Below are positions 1 through 11,278 of a DNA stretch of 64,000 bases, in pieces; within the stretch, counting starts at the first letter, position 1, and each line of letters opens with the position of its first letter. The DNA lies in the NCBI RefSeq assembly GCF_002412165.1, contig NZ_NXIA01000011.1, positions 1 to 64,000 on the forward strand, given 5' to 3'. The position numbers and the translations under genes were made by a program. Under the pieces are notes generated by a model. That model was not told the origin of the DNA. It did no database searches and was given only the letters and a program-made list of their open reading frames with translations. The DNA comes from Curtobacterium sp. 'Ferrero' (GTDB taxonomy: Bacteria; Actinomycetota; Actinomycetes; Actinomycetales; Microbacteriaceae).

Positions 1-812
1 CGGGCGCGGCGCGCGGCGCGGGTGCGGCCGGCGATGCGGCCGAGGCCGACCGCTCCGCCGCCGAGGCCGACCGCTCCGCGGCCGAGCACGAGGAGCCGCT
101 GTCGCTGAACGCCCAGCTCCGTGACGCCGTCCGCAACGCCGGCATCGCCCAGGTCGCCCCCGGCGAGGCGCCCTCCGGCCGAGCGCTCCTCACCGCGGTG
201 GGCGGGGTCCGAGGCCTCGCGGAGTCCGTGTTGCCGGGGTTCGCGTTCCTCGTGGTCTACGCCGTCACGAAGGAGCTGGTCCCGAGCGTCGTCATCCCCG
301 TGGTGATCGGCCTGGTCTTCGTCGTGCTGCGTCTCGTGCAGCGTCAGTCGCTCGCGATGTCGTTCGCCGGCATCCTCGGCGTCGCGGTGTCGGCCGGCCT
401 CGCGCTCCTGACCGGCCGGGCCGAGAGCAACTTCATCCCGGGCATCGTCATCAACCTCGTGAGCCTGGTCGTGCTGCTCGTCACCCTCGCGATCCGCCGG
501 CCGTTGATCGGGCTGATCGTCGGGCTGCTCGTGCCGCAGGACGAGGACGGCACCGGGACCGACTGGCGCCACGACCCCGCCAAGCGTCGGGTGCTGACCG
601 TCGCGACCTGGCTCTGGGTCGGCCTGTTCGCCCTGCGCCTGCTCATCGAGATCCCGCTGTACCTCACCGCGCAGGTCGAACTGCTCGCCGGCATCAAGCT
701 CATCACGGGCGTCCCGCTGTACGCGGCGCTGCTCTGGGTCACGTGGCTGCTGGTGCGGACGGCCTTCCGGAACGCGCACGGCCAGGACGGGGCGGACACC
801 GCCGCGGTGTAG
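1..812 (+). CDS. DUF3159 family membrane protein (5' end outside window)
   Basis: The frame is open from base 3 to the stop at 812, so the gene starts upstream of the window. The visible N-terminal part is charged and contains the repeated block EADRSAA, encoded by an imperfect DNA duplication near positions 47-88. After it come several hydrophobic segments (for example PGFAFLVVYAVTKELV, and IVINLVSLVVLLVTLAIRR) separated by short loops, as in the actinobacterial DUF3159 membrane family. An in-frame GTG at 198 is a possible internal start but would remove conserved-looking sequence such as VRNAGIAQVAPGEAPSG, so I do not favour it. The biochemical role of the family is unknown to me. The gene lies just upstream of aconitase on the same strand, with about 130 bases between them. 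Confidence 0.8.
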   Translation, partial: GAARGAGAAGDAAEADRSAAEADRSAAEHEEPLSLNAQLRDAVRNAGIAQVAPGEAPSGRALLTAVGGVRGLAESVLPGFAFLVVYAVTKELVPSVVIPVVIGLVFVVLRLVQRQSLAMSFAGILGVAVSAGLALLTGRAESNFIPGIVINLVSLVVLLVTLAIRRPLIGLIVGLLVPQDEDGTGTDWRHDPAKRRVLTVATWLWVGLFALRLLIEIPLYLTAQVELLAGIKLITGVPLYAALLWVTWLLVRTAFRNAHGQDGADTAAV

Positions 813-815
813 AGT

Positions 816-833
816 TGTCTCGACATCGAGACA
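816..833. promoter_or_regulatory. Perfect 18-bp palindrome upstream of acnA
   Basis: The sequence TGTCTCGACATCGAGACA has 8-base perfect arms around a CA centre. It sits just after the DUF3159 stop and about 110 bases before the acnA start. It has the size and symmetry of a dimeric repressor operator. I cannot name the regulator. Confidence 0.5.
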
Positions 834-941
834 CTTTCCCGTGGGCGACCCAACGGCCGCGGGATTAGGTTTGCCTTGCTGGTGGGTCGCCGTGCGGCCC
901 GCTTGGATGGGGGCACACCGATCAACCAGGGAGGCGGCACA

Positions 942-3773
<2,832 letters not shown>

Positions 3774-3805
3774 GCAACGCGAGCACGGGTCGCTGACGCG
3801 ACCAC

Positions 3806-3857
3806 ATGACGGACTGGAGGGCCCTGGCGACACCGCCACGGGCCTCCAGTCCGTCAT
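3806..3857. terminator. Intergenic hairpin after acnA
   Basis: Long inverted repeat with arms of about 24 bases (left arm begins ATGACGGACTGGAGG; right arm ends CCTCCAGTCCGTCAT) and two mismatches in the stem. It lies between acnA and dxs and has no U-tract. It belongs to the hairpin family described in the findings. Confidence 0.8.
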
Positions 3858-3905
3858 CCGGTTGCGTGGATAGTGTGGGGACCTGCCCCACGAAAGGAGC
3901 GCCCC

Positions 3906-5846
3906 GTGGACCTGCTTCCGAGCATCACGTCGCCGCGCGACCTCAAGCGTCTGTCCGACACGCAGATGACCGATCTCGCGGCGGAGATCCGCCGCTTCCT
4001 GGTGGCCGAGGTCGCCAAGACGGGTGGGCACCTGGGGCCGAACCTCGGTGTCGTGGAGCTGACCCTGGCGATGCACCGCGTGTTCGACTCGCCGCACGAC
4101 CCGTTCGTCTTCGACACCGGGCACCAGTCGTACGTGCACAAGCTCGTCACGGGCCGGCACGACTTCTCGAGGCTGCGGGAGCGTGGCGGCATCGCGGGCT
4201 ACCCGCAGCGCAGCGAATCGGAGCACGACATCGTCGAGTCGTCGCACGCGTCGTCGTCGCTGTCGTGGGCGGACGGCATCTCCCGCGCCTTCCAGCGGAC
4301 GGGACAGACCGACCGGACCGTCGTCGCGGTCGTGGGCGACGGTGCGCTGACCGGCGGGATGACCTGGGAGGCGCTCAACAACATCTCGGACAGCAACGAC
4401 CGGCGCCTGGTCATCGTCGTGAACGACAACGGGCGGTCGTACGCCCCGACGATCGGCGGCATGGCGCGGTTCCTCAGCTCGGTCCGCACCCGTCGCGAGT
4501 ACCGCGCGCTGTTCGAGAAGTCGCAGGCGGTCGCCTCCCGGTTCGGCGCACCCGGACGGGCGTTCTACCGAGGGATGCGCGGCGGGCTGCACGGGTTCCT
4601 GTCCCGGTTCACGAACAACGAGGCGCTGTACTCCAACCTCGACATCAAGTACATCGGTCCGGTCAACGGGCACGACCAGCGGGCGATGGAGGCGGCGCTC
4701 CGTCAGGCGAAGGCGTACGGCGCGCCGACCATCGTGCACGCCATCACCGAGAAGGGCCACGGGTTCGAGCCGGCGCTCCGTGACCAGGCCGACCAGTTCC
4801 ACGCCGTCGGGCACATCGACCCGGAGACGGGGGAGTCGCTCGACGTCTCGTCGGGGCCCTCGTGGACGTCGGTGTTCGCCTCGACGCTGGCGTCGGTCGG
4901 GGCGGAGGACGAGCGGATCGTGGCGATCACCGCAGCGATGTTGCGTCCCACGGGGCTGCACCTCTTCCAGGAGCAGCACCCCGACCGGGTGATCGACGTC
5001 GGGATCGCCGAGCAGCACGCTGTCACGACCGCTGCCGGGCTGGCGTACGGCGGGCTGCACCCCGTCGTGGCGCTCTACGCGACCTTCCTCAACCGGGCGT
5101 TCGACCAGGTGCTCATGGACGTCGCGCTGCACAAGGCCGGGGTGACGTTCGCGCTCGACCGGGCCGGGATCACCGGGCCGGACGGACCCTCGCACCACGG
5201 CATGTGGGACCTCGCGCTCCTGCAGGTGGTGCCGGGCATCCGGATCGCCGCTCCGCGTGACGCCGCGACCCTCCGCGAGGAGTTCCGCGAGGCCGTCGCC
5301 GTCGACGACGCGCCCACCGTGCTCCGGTGGTCGAAGGGGCAGGTCGGGCCGGACATCCCCGCGATCCGCCGTCTCGACGACGGGGTGGACGTGCTCCGCG
5401 AACCGTCCGACGACCAGGAGCCGGACGTGCTGTTCGTCGCCGTCGGGTCGATGGTGCCGGTCGCGCTCGAGGCGGCCGCGCTGCTCGAGGCGCAGGGCAT
5501 CGGCGCGACGGTCATCGACCCGCGGTGGGTGGTGCCCATCCCGGCGTCGCTCATCGACCTCTCGCGCGACCACCGTCTCGTCATCACGGTCGAGGACGGC
5601 GTGCGCGTCGGCGGTGTCGGGACGCGGTTGCGGCAGGACCTCCGGGCCGCGGGGGTCGACACCGGGGTGAACGAGCTCGGCCTGCCGGACGAGTTCATCG
5701 ACCACGCGTCGCGGTCGGAGATCCTGCAGGACGTCGGGCTCACCGCCCAGGCGATCGCACGCGACGTGATCGACCAGGTGGTCGGGACGAAGGTGCCGCA
5801 GGCGAAGCCGGCGCGGTCGCGGCAGACGAGTTCCGCCGATCGTTGA
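3906..5846 (+). CDS. dxs: 1-deoxy-D-xylulose-5-phosphate synthase
   Basis: Condenses pyruvate and glyceraldehyde 3-phosphate to DXP, the first step of the MEP isoprenoid pathway, and also feeds thiamine and pyridoxal synthesis. The product of 646 residues is normal length. The thiamine-diphosphate site is visible: His73 (TGHQSYVHK), the GDG of AVVGDGALTGG at 144-146 and Asn173 (VVNDN). The catalytic Glu369 is in VGIAEQHAV, and the transketolase C-terminal domain follows. Start is the GTG at 3906 with AAGGAG about 7 bases before it. A -10-like TAGTGT lies near 3869. The gene follows acnA on the same strand but is separated by a strong hairpin, so it is probably its own unit. It converges on the beta-oxidation operon, with a shared terminator between. 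Confidence 0.97.
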   Translation: MDLLPSITSPRDLKRLSDTQMTDLAAEIRRFLVAEVAKTGGHLGPNLGVVELTLAMHRVFDSPHDPFVFDTGHQSYVHKLVTGRHDFSRLRERGGIAGYPQRSESEHDIVESSHASSSLSWADGISRAFQRTGQTDRTVVAVVGDGALTGGMTWEALNNISDSNDRRLVIVVNDNGRSYAPTIGGMARFLSSVRTRREYRALFEKSQAVASRFGAPGRAFYRGMRGGLHGFLSRFTNNEALYSNLDIKYIGPVNGHDQRAMEAALRQAKAYGAPTIVHAITEKGHGFEPALRDQADQFHAVGHIDPETGESLDVSSGPSWTSVFASTLASVGAEDERIVAITAAMLRPTGLHLFQEQHPDRVIDVGIAEQHAVTTAAGLAYGGLHPVVALYATFLNRAFDQVLMDVALHKAGVTFALDRAGITGPDGPSHHGMWDLALLQVVPGIRIAAPRDAATLREEFREAVAVDDAPTVLRWSKGQVGPDIPAIRRLDDGVDVLREPSDDQEPDVLFVAVGSMVPVALEAAALLEAQGIGATVIDPRWVVPIPASLIDLSRDHRLVITVEDGVRVGGVGTRLRQDLRAAGVDTGVNELGLPDEFIDHASRSEILQDVGLTAQAIARDVIDQVVGTKVPQAKPARSRQTSSADR

Positions 5847-5873
5847 CGTGCCGGCTGCGAAACACCGTCGAAC

Positions 5874-5909
5874 GGACACAGCACCGCGAAACGTCGCGGT
5901 GCTGTGTCC
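5874..5909. terminator. Convergent terminator between dxs and the beta-oxidation genes
   Basis: Perfect 15-base arms (GGACACAGCACCGCG and its complement) around a 6-base loop, placed between two convergent genes. A second perfect palindrome directly abuts it (5908-5924). Confidence 0.85.
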
Positions 5910-5924
5910 GGAACCAGGTTCCGG
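5908..5924. repeat. GGAACC palindromic repeat, copy 1
   Basis: CCGGAACCAGGTTCCGG is a perfect palindrome around one A. Together with the preceding right arm of the terminator, 21 bases (5895-5915) are identical to 15178-15198 downstream of zapE, so this is a dispersed intergenic element. Confidence 0.75.
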
Positions 5925-5936
5925 CGTTCGATCGGG

Positions 5937-8075
5937 TCAGCGGGAGGCGGGCCCCACGATGGCGGGGTCGTGGAACGTGCCGCCGAAGACGCGCTCGGAC
6001 GCACCGGAACGATCGAGGTACGGGCTGATGCCACCGGCCTGGAACGGGTAGCCGGCGCCGAGGATCAGACCGAGGTCGATCTCCTCGACGTGCTGCACGA
6101 CACCGTCCTCGAGCATGCGGTGCACCTCGTCGGCCAGGGCGTCCTCGAACCGCTGCTGCATGGTCGCGGCGTCGACCGGCGCGGCGTCCTTCTTCGACGG
6201 CGCGACGAGCTTCACGGCCGCGGGGTCGTACCCGGTCGCGTTGCCCTTCTTGTCGCGGGTCAGGATCTTCCCGTACTCGGCGATCCGCTTCAGCCCGTCA
6301 CCGGGGTAGAACCGGTCGGGCCAGGCGGCGTGGTGCGAGTCGAGGACGTGCGCGCCGACCGGCAGCCCGACGAGCTCGAGCAGTTCGAACGGCGACATCG
6401 GGAGCCCCAGGGGAGCGGCTCCGTCGGCGACGACCTCGAACGGCGTGCCCTGCTCGACACCGCGCATGGCCTCGCCGAGGACGCGGGCGAGCACCCGGTT
6501 GACGACGAACCCGGGCTGGTCGGCCGTGATGATCGCTGTCTTCTTCAGGGTCTTCGCAACGGCGAGTGCGGTGGCGACCGTCTCGTCCGAGGTCGACGTC
6601 GTCCGGACCACCTCGAGCAGCGGCATCACCGCGACCGGGTTGAAGAAGTGGAACCCGACCAGACGCGACGGGTCGGCGAGCACCGATCCCATCTCGGTCA
6701 CCGACAGCGAGGACGTGTTCGTGGCCAGGATCGCGTCCGGTGCGATCACCTGTTCGATCTTCCGGAACACCTCCTGCTTGACGCTCATCTCCTCGAAGAC
6801 GGCCTCGATCACCCAGTCCGCGTCGGCGAAGGCGTCGTACGACACCGAGCCGCTCACGAGGGCCTTGATGCGGTTCGCGTCGTCGGGGGAGACTCGACCG
6901 CGCTCGAGCAGCTTGTCGACCTCGCCGTGGATGCGCGAGACACCGGCGTCCACGCGGGCCTGGTCGACGTCGGTGATGACGACCGGGACACCGAGGCGTC
7001 GGGCGAAGAGCAGCGCGAACTGCGACGCCATCAGCCCGGCACCGAGCACGCCGACCTTCGTGATCTTCTTCGCCTCGACGCCCTCGGGAGCCCCGACCGG
7101 CTTCTTCGCGCGCTTCTGCACGAGGTCGAACGCGTACATCGACGCGGCGAACTGGTCACCGGAGAGCAGGTCCGCGAGCGCGTCGTCCTCGTCGGCGAAC
7201 CGCTCGTCGAGCGAGCCGGACTTCGCGCCGGCGACGAGGTCGAGCGCGCGGAACGGCGACTTCGGCACGGTGCCGATCTTCGACGCCACCTGGCCGCGGG
7301 CGACCTTCACGACGGTGCCCCACGCGGCCTTCTCGAGCATGCCGGGCTCGTTCTTCCGCACGACCTTGGTCCGGCCGGACACGACGCCGTCGGCCCACGC
7401 GACCGCCGAGGGCAGGAAGGTCACCGAGGGGATGAGTGCGTCGCCGATGCCGATCTCGACCGCGGCCTTCCCGTCCATGAGCCGGTTGTTCTTCAGCGGG
7501 TTCTCGACGATGACGCGCAGCGCCCTCTCCGGACCGATGAGGCGGGGGAGGAGGGTCGCGCCGCCCCAACCCGGGATGATTCCGAGGAACACCTCCGGCA
7601 GGCCGATCCCCTGCGCGGCCGACGAGAACACGCGGTAGGTGCAGTGCAGACCGATCTCGAGCCCGCCGCCGAGCGCGATCCCGTTGATGAACGCGAACGA
7701 GGGCACCCCGAGGTCGGACAGCTTGCGGAGCGTGGCGTGCCCGAGGGCGGCGAGGTCGTGGGCGACGTCCCGCGACGGCACGGACGCGGCCTGGGAGAGG
7801 TCGGCCCCGGCTGCGAAGCAGTACTCCTTGCCGGTGATCGCGACGGCCTGGACGGTGCCGGCCGACGCCTCCGCCCGCAGCGTGTCGAGCACGCCGGACA
7901 GCTCGTGGAGCGTGCGCGGACCGAGCGTCGACGGACGCTTGTAGTCCTTGCCGTTGTCGAGCGTGATGAGCGCGAGCGTGCCGCCAGAGGGGAGCGGGAC
8001 GTGCTTGACGTAGGAGTGCGTGACGACCTCGTCCTCGCTGAGGGCGAGCAGCCGGTCGTTGTCGACGGTGGTCAT
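5937..8075 (-). CDS. fadB: 3-hydroxyacyl-CoA dehydrogenase / enoyl-CoA hydratase
   Basis: Bifunctional fatty acid beta-oxidation enzyme of 712 residues that hydrates enoyl-CoA and oxidises the 3-hydroxyacyl-CoA with NAD. The N-terminal crotonase domain shows GADLSQ, INGIALGGGLEIGL and GLPEVFLGIIPGWGG, including both glutamates expected for hydration. The Rossmann motif VGVLGAGLMASQFA starts the dehydrogenase half, which has the catalytic histidine in VGFHFFNPVAVMPLLEV. A C-terminal 3HCDH domain follows. The ATG at 8075 starts MTTVDNDRLL; the frame is open far upstream but there it overlaps the thiolase gene. Only two bases separate it from the thiolase stop, so the two are co-transcribed, thiolase first. 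This matches the alpha/beta subunit arrangement of FadB/FadA complexes. Confidence 0.95.
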   Translation of the reverse strand: MTTVDNDRLLALSEDEVVTHSYVKHVPLPSGGTLALITLDNGKDYKRPSTLGPRTLHELSGVLDTLRAEASAGTVQAVAITGKEYCFAAGADLSQAASVPSRDVAHDLAALGHATLRKLSDLGVPSFAFINGIALGGGLEIGLHCTYRVFSSAAQGIGLPEVFLGIIPGWGGATLLPRLIGPERALRVIVENPLKNNRLMDGKAAVEIGIGDALIPSVTFLPSAVAWADGVVSGRTKVVRKNEPGMLEKAAWGTVVKVARGQVASKIGTVPKSPFRALDLVAGAKSGSLDERFADEDDALADLLSGDQFAASMYAFDLVQKRAKKPVGAPEGVEAKKITKVGVLGAGLMASQFALLFARRLGVPVVITDVDQARVDAGVSRIHGEVDKLLERGRVSPDDANRIKALVSGSVSYDAFADADWVIEAVFEEMSVKQEVFRKIEQVIAPDAILATNTSSLSVTEMGSVLADPSRLVGFHFFNPVAVMPLLEVVRTTSTSDETVATALAVAKTLKKTAIITADQPGFVVNRVLARVLGEAMRGVEQGTPFEVVADGAAPLGLPMSPFELLELVGLPVGAHVLDSHHAAWPDRFYPGDGLKRIAEYGKILTRDKKGNATGYDPAAVKLVAPSKKDAAPVDAATMQQRFEDALADEVHRMLEDGVVQHVEEIDLGLILGAGYPFQAGGISPYLDRSGASERVFGGTFHDPAIVGPASR

Positions 8076-8077
8076 GA

Positions 8078-9298
8078 TCAGGCGTCCTTCCGTGCGGAGC
8101 GGGCGGCGGACTTCGAGTAGTTCGGGTTCTCCCAGATGACGGTGCCGCCCTGGCCGAGCCCGATGCACATGGTCGTGATCCCGTACTGCACGTCCGGGCG
8201 TTCGGCGAACTGCGCGGCGAGCTGGTTCATCAGCCGGACGCCGCTCGATGCGAGCGGGTGCCCGACGGCGATCGCTCCACCCCAGGCGTTGACGTTCGCG
8301 GAGTCCTGGGCGATCCCGTAGTTGTCGAGGAACGCGAGCACCTGGACGGCGAACGCCTCGTTGATCTCGAAGAGCCCGATGTCGTCGATGGTGAGTCCGG
8401 CCTTGCGCAGCGCCTTGTCCGTCGCGGGGACGGGACCGATGCCCATCACCTCGGGGTCCACGCCGGCGAACGCGAACGACACCATCCGCATCTTCTGCGG
8501 GAGCCCGTGCTCCTTCGCGGCGTCCGCGGAGGCGAGGAGGCTCATCGTGGCCCCGTCGTTCAGGCCGGCCGCGTTGCCGGCGGTGATCCGGCCGTGGGGG
8601 CGGAACGGCGTCTTCAAGCCGGCCAGTGCCTCCAGGGTGGTGCCGGGCCGCGGTGGCTCGTCCTTCGTGACGAGGTCCCAGCCCTCGCCGGTGTTGACCT
8701 CGACGGGGACCACGTCCGGCTGCAGCTTGCCGGCCGCCCACGCCGCGGCGTACCGCTGCTGGGACTGCACGGCGTACGCGTCGGTGCGGTCCTTCGTGAT
8801 CGCCGGGAAGCGGTCGTGCAGGCGCTCGGCGGTGGAGCCCATCACGAGGGCGTCGGTCGCGACCATCCGCTCGGCGACGAAGCGCGGGTTGACGTCCGCT
8901 CCGAAGCCCATCGGGTGGCGTCCCATGTGCTCGACGCCACCGGCGATGGCGACGTCGGCGGCACCGAACGCGATCGCGCCCGCCAGCGTGGTGACGCTCG
9001 TCATGGCGCCGGCGCACATGCGGTCGATCGCGTAGCCCGGGACCGACTTCGGGAGCCCGGCGAGCATCCCGACCGTTCGGCCGAGCGTGAGCCCCTGGTC
9101 GCCCTGCTGGGTGGTCGCGGCGACGGCGACGTCGTCCACCGCGGCACCGTCGAGCGAGGCGTTCCGGTCGAGCAGGCCGCGCATGGCGTGCACCGCGAGG
9201 TCGTCGGCGCGGGTCTTCCAGAACACCCCCTTCTCGCCGGCGCGTCCGAACGGTGTCCGTACGCCGTCAACGAAGACGACGTCTGCTGCCTTGGGCAA
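8078..9298 (-). CDS. fadA: Acetyl-CoA C-acyltransferase (3-ketoacyl-CoA thiolase)
   Basis: Cleaves 3-ketoacyl-CoA with CoA in the last step of beta-oxidation. Thiolase hallmarks are present: nucleophilic Cys95 in DRMCAGAM, GGVEHMGRHPMG, NEAFAVQVLAF, WGGAIAVGHPLASSG with the catalytic His, and the second Cys in MCIGLGQGGTVI. The 406-residue length is normal. I chose the TTG at 9298, giving LPKAADVVFVDGVRTPFG, because GGAGG lies a few bases upstream and relatives start just before the VDGVRTP motif. An ATG seven codons upstream would place the Shine-Dalgarno inside the gene. It is the first gene of the thiolase-fadB operon and lies downstream of rnd on the same strand, about 126 bases away. Confidence 0.95.
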   Translation of the reverse strand: MPKAADVVFVDGVRTPFGRAGEKGVFWKTRADDLAVHAMRGLLDRNASLDGAAVDDVAVAATTQQGDQGLTLGRTVGMLAGLPKSVPGYAIDRMCAGAMTSVTTLAGAIAFGAADVAIAGGVEHMGRHPMGFGADVNPRFVAERMVATDALVMGSTAERLHDRFPAITKDRTDAYAVQSQQRYAAAWAAGKLQPDVVPVEVNTGEGWDLVTKDEPPRPGTTLEALAGLKTPFRPHGRITAGNAAGLNDGATMSLLASADAAKEHGLPQKMRMVSFAFAGVDPEVMGIGPVPATDKALRKAGLTIDDIGLFEINEAFAVQVLAFLDNYGIAQDSANVNAWGGAIAVGHPLASSGVRLMNQLAAQFAERPDVQYGITTMCIGLGQGGTVIWENPNYSKSAARSARKDA

Positions 9299-9424
9299 TC
9301 TGGGCCTCCAGATCCTCATCGATCGAGTCGGGGCACGTTCCGCCCCGACCGGCCGGGCCGAGCCCGGCGACGGTTCCGACGCTATGCCCGCAGCCTGGGC
9401 GGACGCATGCCGGTTGGGGTGTTC

Positions 9425-10678
9425 CTACGAGTCGGTGTTGCTCTCGGCAGCAGGCGCCTGTGCAGCCTCGACAAAGGCGTGCGCGATGATCGAGGCGGTC
9501 TCCTCGACCTGCCACGGCCGGGCCTCGTGTGCGGCGAGTGCAGAGCCGATCGTCTCGGTCGCGATCGGGGTGGGCGGTTCCCACGCGACCGTGCGGAGCG
9601 TGTCCGGCGTGAGCAGGTTCTCGACGGGGAGGTCGAGCGCCTCGGCCCGTGCGACGACGGCGGCACGTGCGGCCTTGTACCGCCGGTCGGCGTCGGGGTT
9701 GCGATCGGCCCAGGCCCGCGGCGGCGGGAGCGTCGGCTCGCCGCCACCACGGAGCTTCGGCAGGTCGTCGGTGGTGCGCCCGGCCTCGACCGCCGCCCAC
9801 CAGCGGTCGATCTCGCTGCGGCTCGCCCGGCCCGTGAAGGCCTTGAGCCCGGCCAGCTCGCCCTTCGACGCGGGGTTCGCGGCGGCAGCGGCGACGATGG
9901 CGGCGTCGGGGATCGTGCGTCCGGGAGCGATGTCGGCGGCGCGGGCGTACTCGTCGCGGGCGGTCCAGAGGGCGCGGGCGATGGCGAGTGCCCGGGCGCC
10001 GCGGAGCGCGTGCATGCCGGACAGTCGACGCCAGGGCTCGGCGCGCGGCGGCTTCGGTGCGCGCGTCAGGACGGCGGCGAACTCCTCCTCGGCGATCCGG
10101 GTCTTGCCGGCCTCCTCGAGGACCGCGGCGAGGGCGTCGCGCAGGTCGGGGAGGAGCTCCACGTCGAGGGCGGCGTACACGAGCCACGACTGCGGCAACG
10201 GCCGGGTCGACCAGTCCGCGGCGGAGTGCGCCTTCGCGAGCGTGATGCCGAGCAGCTGCTCGACGACGGCGCCGAGACCGACCCGGGGGAAGCCGGCGAG
10301 CCGAGCACCGAGCTCGGTGTCGAAGATGCGCGTCGGGACGAGGCCGACCTCCGCCAGGCACGGGAGGTCCTGGGAGGCGGCGTGGAAGAGCCACTCCTCG
10401 TCGACGATGGCGTCCTGCAGCTCCGCGAACGACCCGATCGCGATCGGGTCGAACAGGAACGAGCCGGCGCCCCGGCGGAACACCTGGATGAGGTAGGCGC
10501 GCTGCGAGTACCGGTAGCCGCTCGCGCGCTCGGCGTCGACGGCGACCGGGCCGTGTCCCGCGGCGATCGCGGCGACCGCCGACTCGTACTCCGCGCGCGA
10601 CTCGATGACGTGGACCGTGGCGTGGCCCTCTTCGAACGGCGACGCGGCAGCGCCGGTCGACGGAGCGGGGTCAGTCAC
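9425..10678 (-). CDS. rnd: Ribonuclease D (DEDD exonuclease with HRDC domain)
   Basis: 3'-5' exoribonuclease involved in RNA maturation and turnover. The DEDD catalytic motifs are visible in the first 200 residues: VAVDAERASGY (Exo I), LFHAASQDLPCL (Exo II) and LVYAALDVELLPDL (Exo III, YxxxD type). An HRDC-like helical region follows around residues 215-300 (the stretch containing WRRLSGMHALRG). Total length is 417 residues. The GTG start at 10678 overlaps the 3' end of the DUF3000 gene by 8 bases, so the two are translationally coupled. The order DUF3000-rnd is common in actinobacteria as far as I recall. Confidence 0.92.
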   Translation of the reverse strand: MTDPAPSTGAAASPFEEGHATVHVIESRAEYESAVAAIAAGHGPVAVDAERASGYRYSQRAYLIQVFRRGAGSFLFDPIAIGSFAELQDAIVDEEWLFHAASQDLPCLAEVGLVPTRIFDTELGARLAGFPRVGLGAVVEQLLGITLAKAHSAADWSTRPLPQSWLVYAALDVELLPDLRDALAAVLEEAGKTRIAEEEFAAVLTRAPKPPRAEPWRRLSGMHALRGARALAIARALWTARDEYARAADIAPGRTIPDAAIVAAAAANPASKGELAGLKAFTGRASRSEIDRWWAAVEAGRTTDDLPKLRGGGEPTLPPPRAWADRNPDADRRYKAARAAVVARAEALDLPVENLLTPDTLRTVAWEPPTPIATETIGSALAAHEARPWQVEETASIIAHAFVEAAQAPAAESNTDS

Positions 10679-11255
10679 GTGCGGTCCTCCTCGGGGCCAA
10701 CAGGGTCACGCCGTCCGAGGTCGGCGGCAGTCCGGCGAGCATGGCGACGATCTCCTCCCACGCGCGGACGTGCGCCGTGAGGTCCTCGTCGCGCGGCGTC
10801 CACGAGGCGCGCAGCTCGAGCTGCGCGCCGTCGCCCTGCGCCGCGAGGTCACCGTACCCTCGGGAGATGATCTTGGTCGCCGTGCCGGAGGCGTGGTCGT
10901 ACGTCGCCCCGTGCGCGGCGAGCGCGTCGACGAGCCAGCTCCACGTCACGTCGGCGACGAACTCGTCGACGCCGATCTCGGGTTCCAGCGGTGCCTGGGC
11001 GAAGGTGACGATGCGGAACGCGCCGTCCCAGCCCTCGGGCTCTGCGGGGTCGTACAGGGCGATGAAGCGGCCCGTGCCGAGGTCCGAGTCCACCCCGTGC
11101 ACGGCGCCGGAGACGTCCGCCGCGAGGGCGAGCGAGTGCGGCGCGATCCGCGACGGCGAGGGGATCTCCGTCACGGTCGTCTCGGTGCGGGTCCGGTCTG
11201 ACGCCACGAACGCGCGGAGCCGTGCGAAGGCGTCGGGCTCTCGGGTTTCGGACAC
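10671..11255 (-). CDS. DUF3000 family protein
   Basis: A 194-residue cytoplasmic protein without membrane segments. The sequence (PHSLALAADVSG, GRFIALYDPAEPEGWDG, VTWSWLVDAL and a C-terminal WTPRDEDLTAHVRAWEE) matches the actinobacterial DUF3000 family, whose function is unknown to me. The start is the GTG at 11255, only six bases after a TAGTCT -10-like element, so the mRNA is probably leaderless. It is the first gene of the DUF3000-rnd operon, and its start lies just 23 bases from the start of the divergent hydrolase gene. Confidence 0.85.
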   Translation of the reverse strand: MSETREPDAFARLRAFVASDRTRTETTVTEIPSPSRIAPHSLALAADVSGAVHGVDSDLGTGRFIALYDPAEPEGWDGAFRIVTFAQAPLEPEIGVDEFVADVTWSWLVDALAAHGATYDHASGTATKIISRGYGDLAAQGDGAQLELRASWTPRDEDLTAHVRAWEEIVAMLAGLPPTSDGVTLLAPRRTARD

Positions 11256-11278
11256 GGATGCAGACTAGGCTCCGGACC
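11256..11278. promoter_or_regulatory. 23-bp bidirectional promoter with overlapping -10 elements
   Basis: The two divergent start codons are separated by 23 bases. TAGGCT at 11266-11271 lies 7 bases before the plus-strand ATG. TAGTCT on the minus strand (11267-11262) lies 6 bases before the minus-strand GTG. The two boxes share two bases. Both genes are therefore likely leaderless. Confidence 0.6.

Noticed and set aside
865..880. TTAGGTTTGCC upstream of acnA, similar to half a DtxR box
   Set aside because: Only about half of the expected 19 positions match and there is no second arm.
5904..8120. Very long open frame opposite the beta-oxidation genes (and similar frames opposite katG at 53082-56111 and opposite the flagellar genes)
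   Set aside because: At this GC content stops are rare on the opposite strand. The encoded sequences are low-complexity Arg/Gly/Asp-rich and lie antisense to genes with clear motifs.
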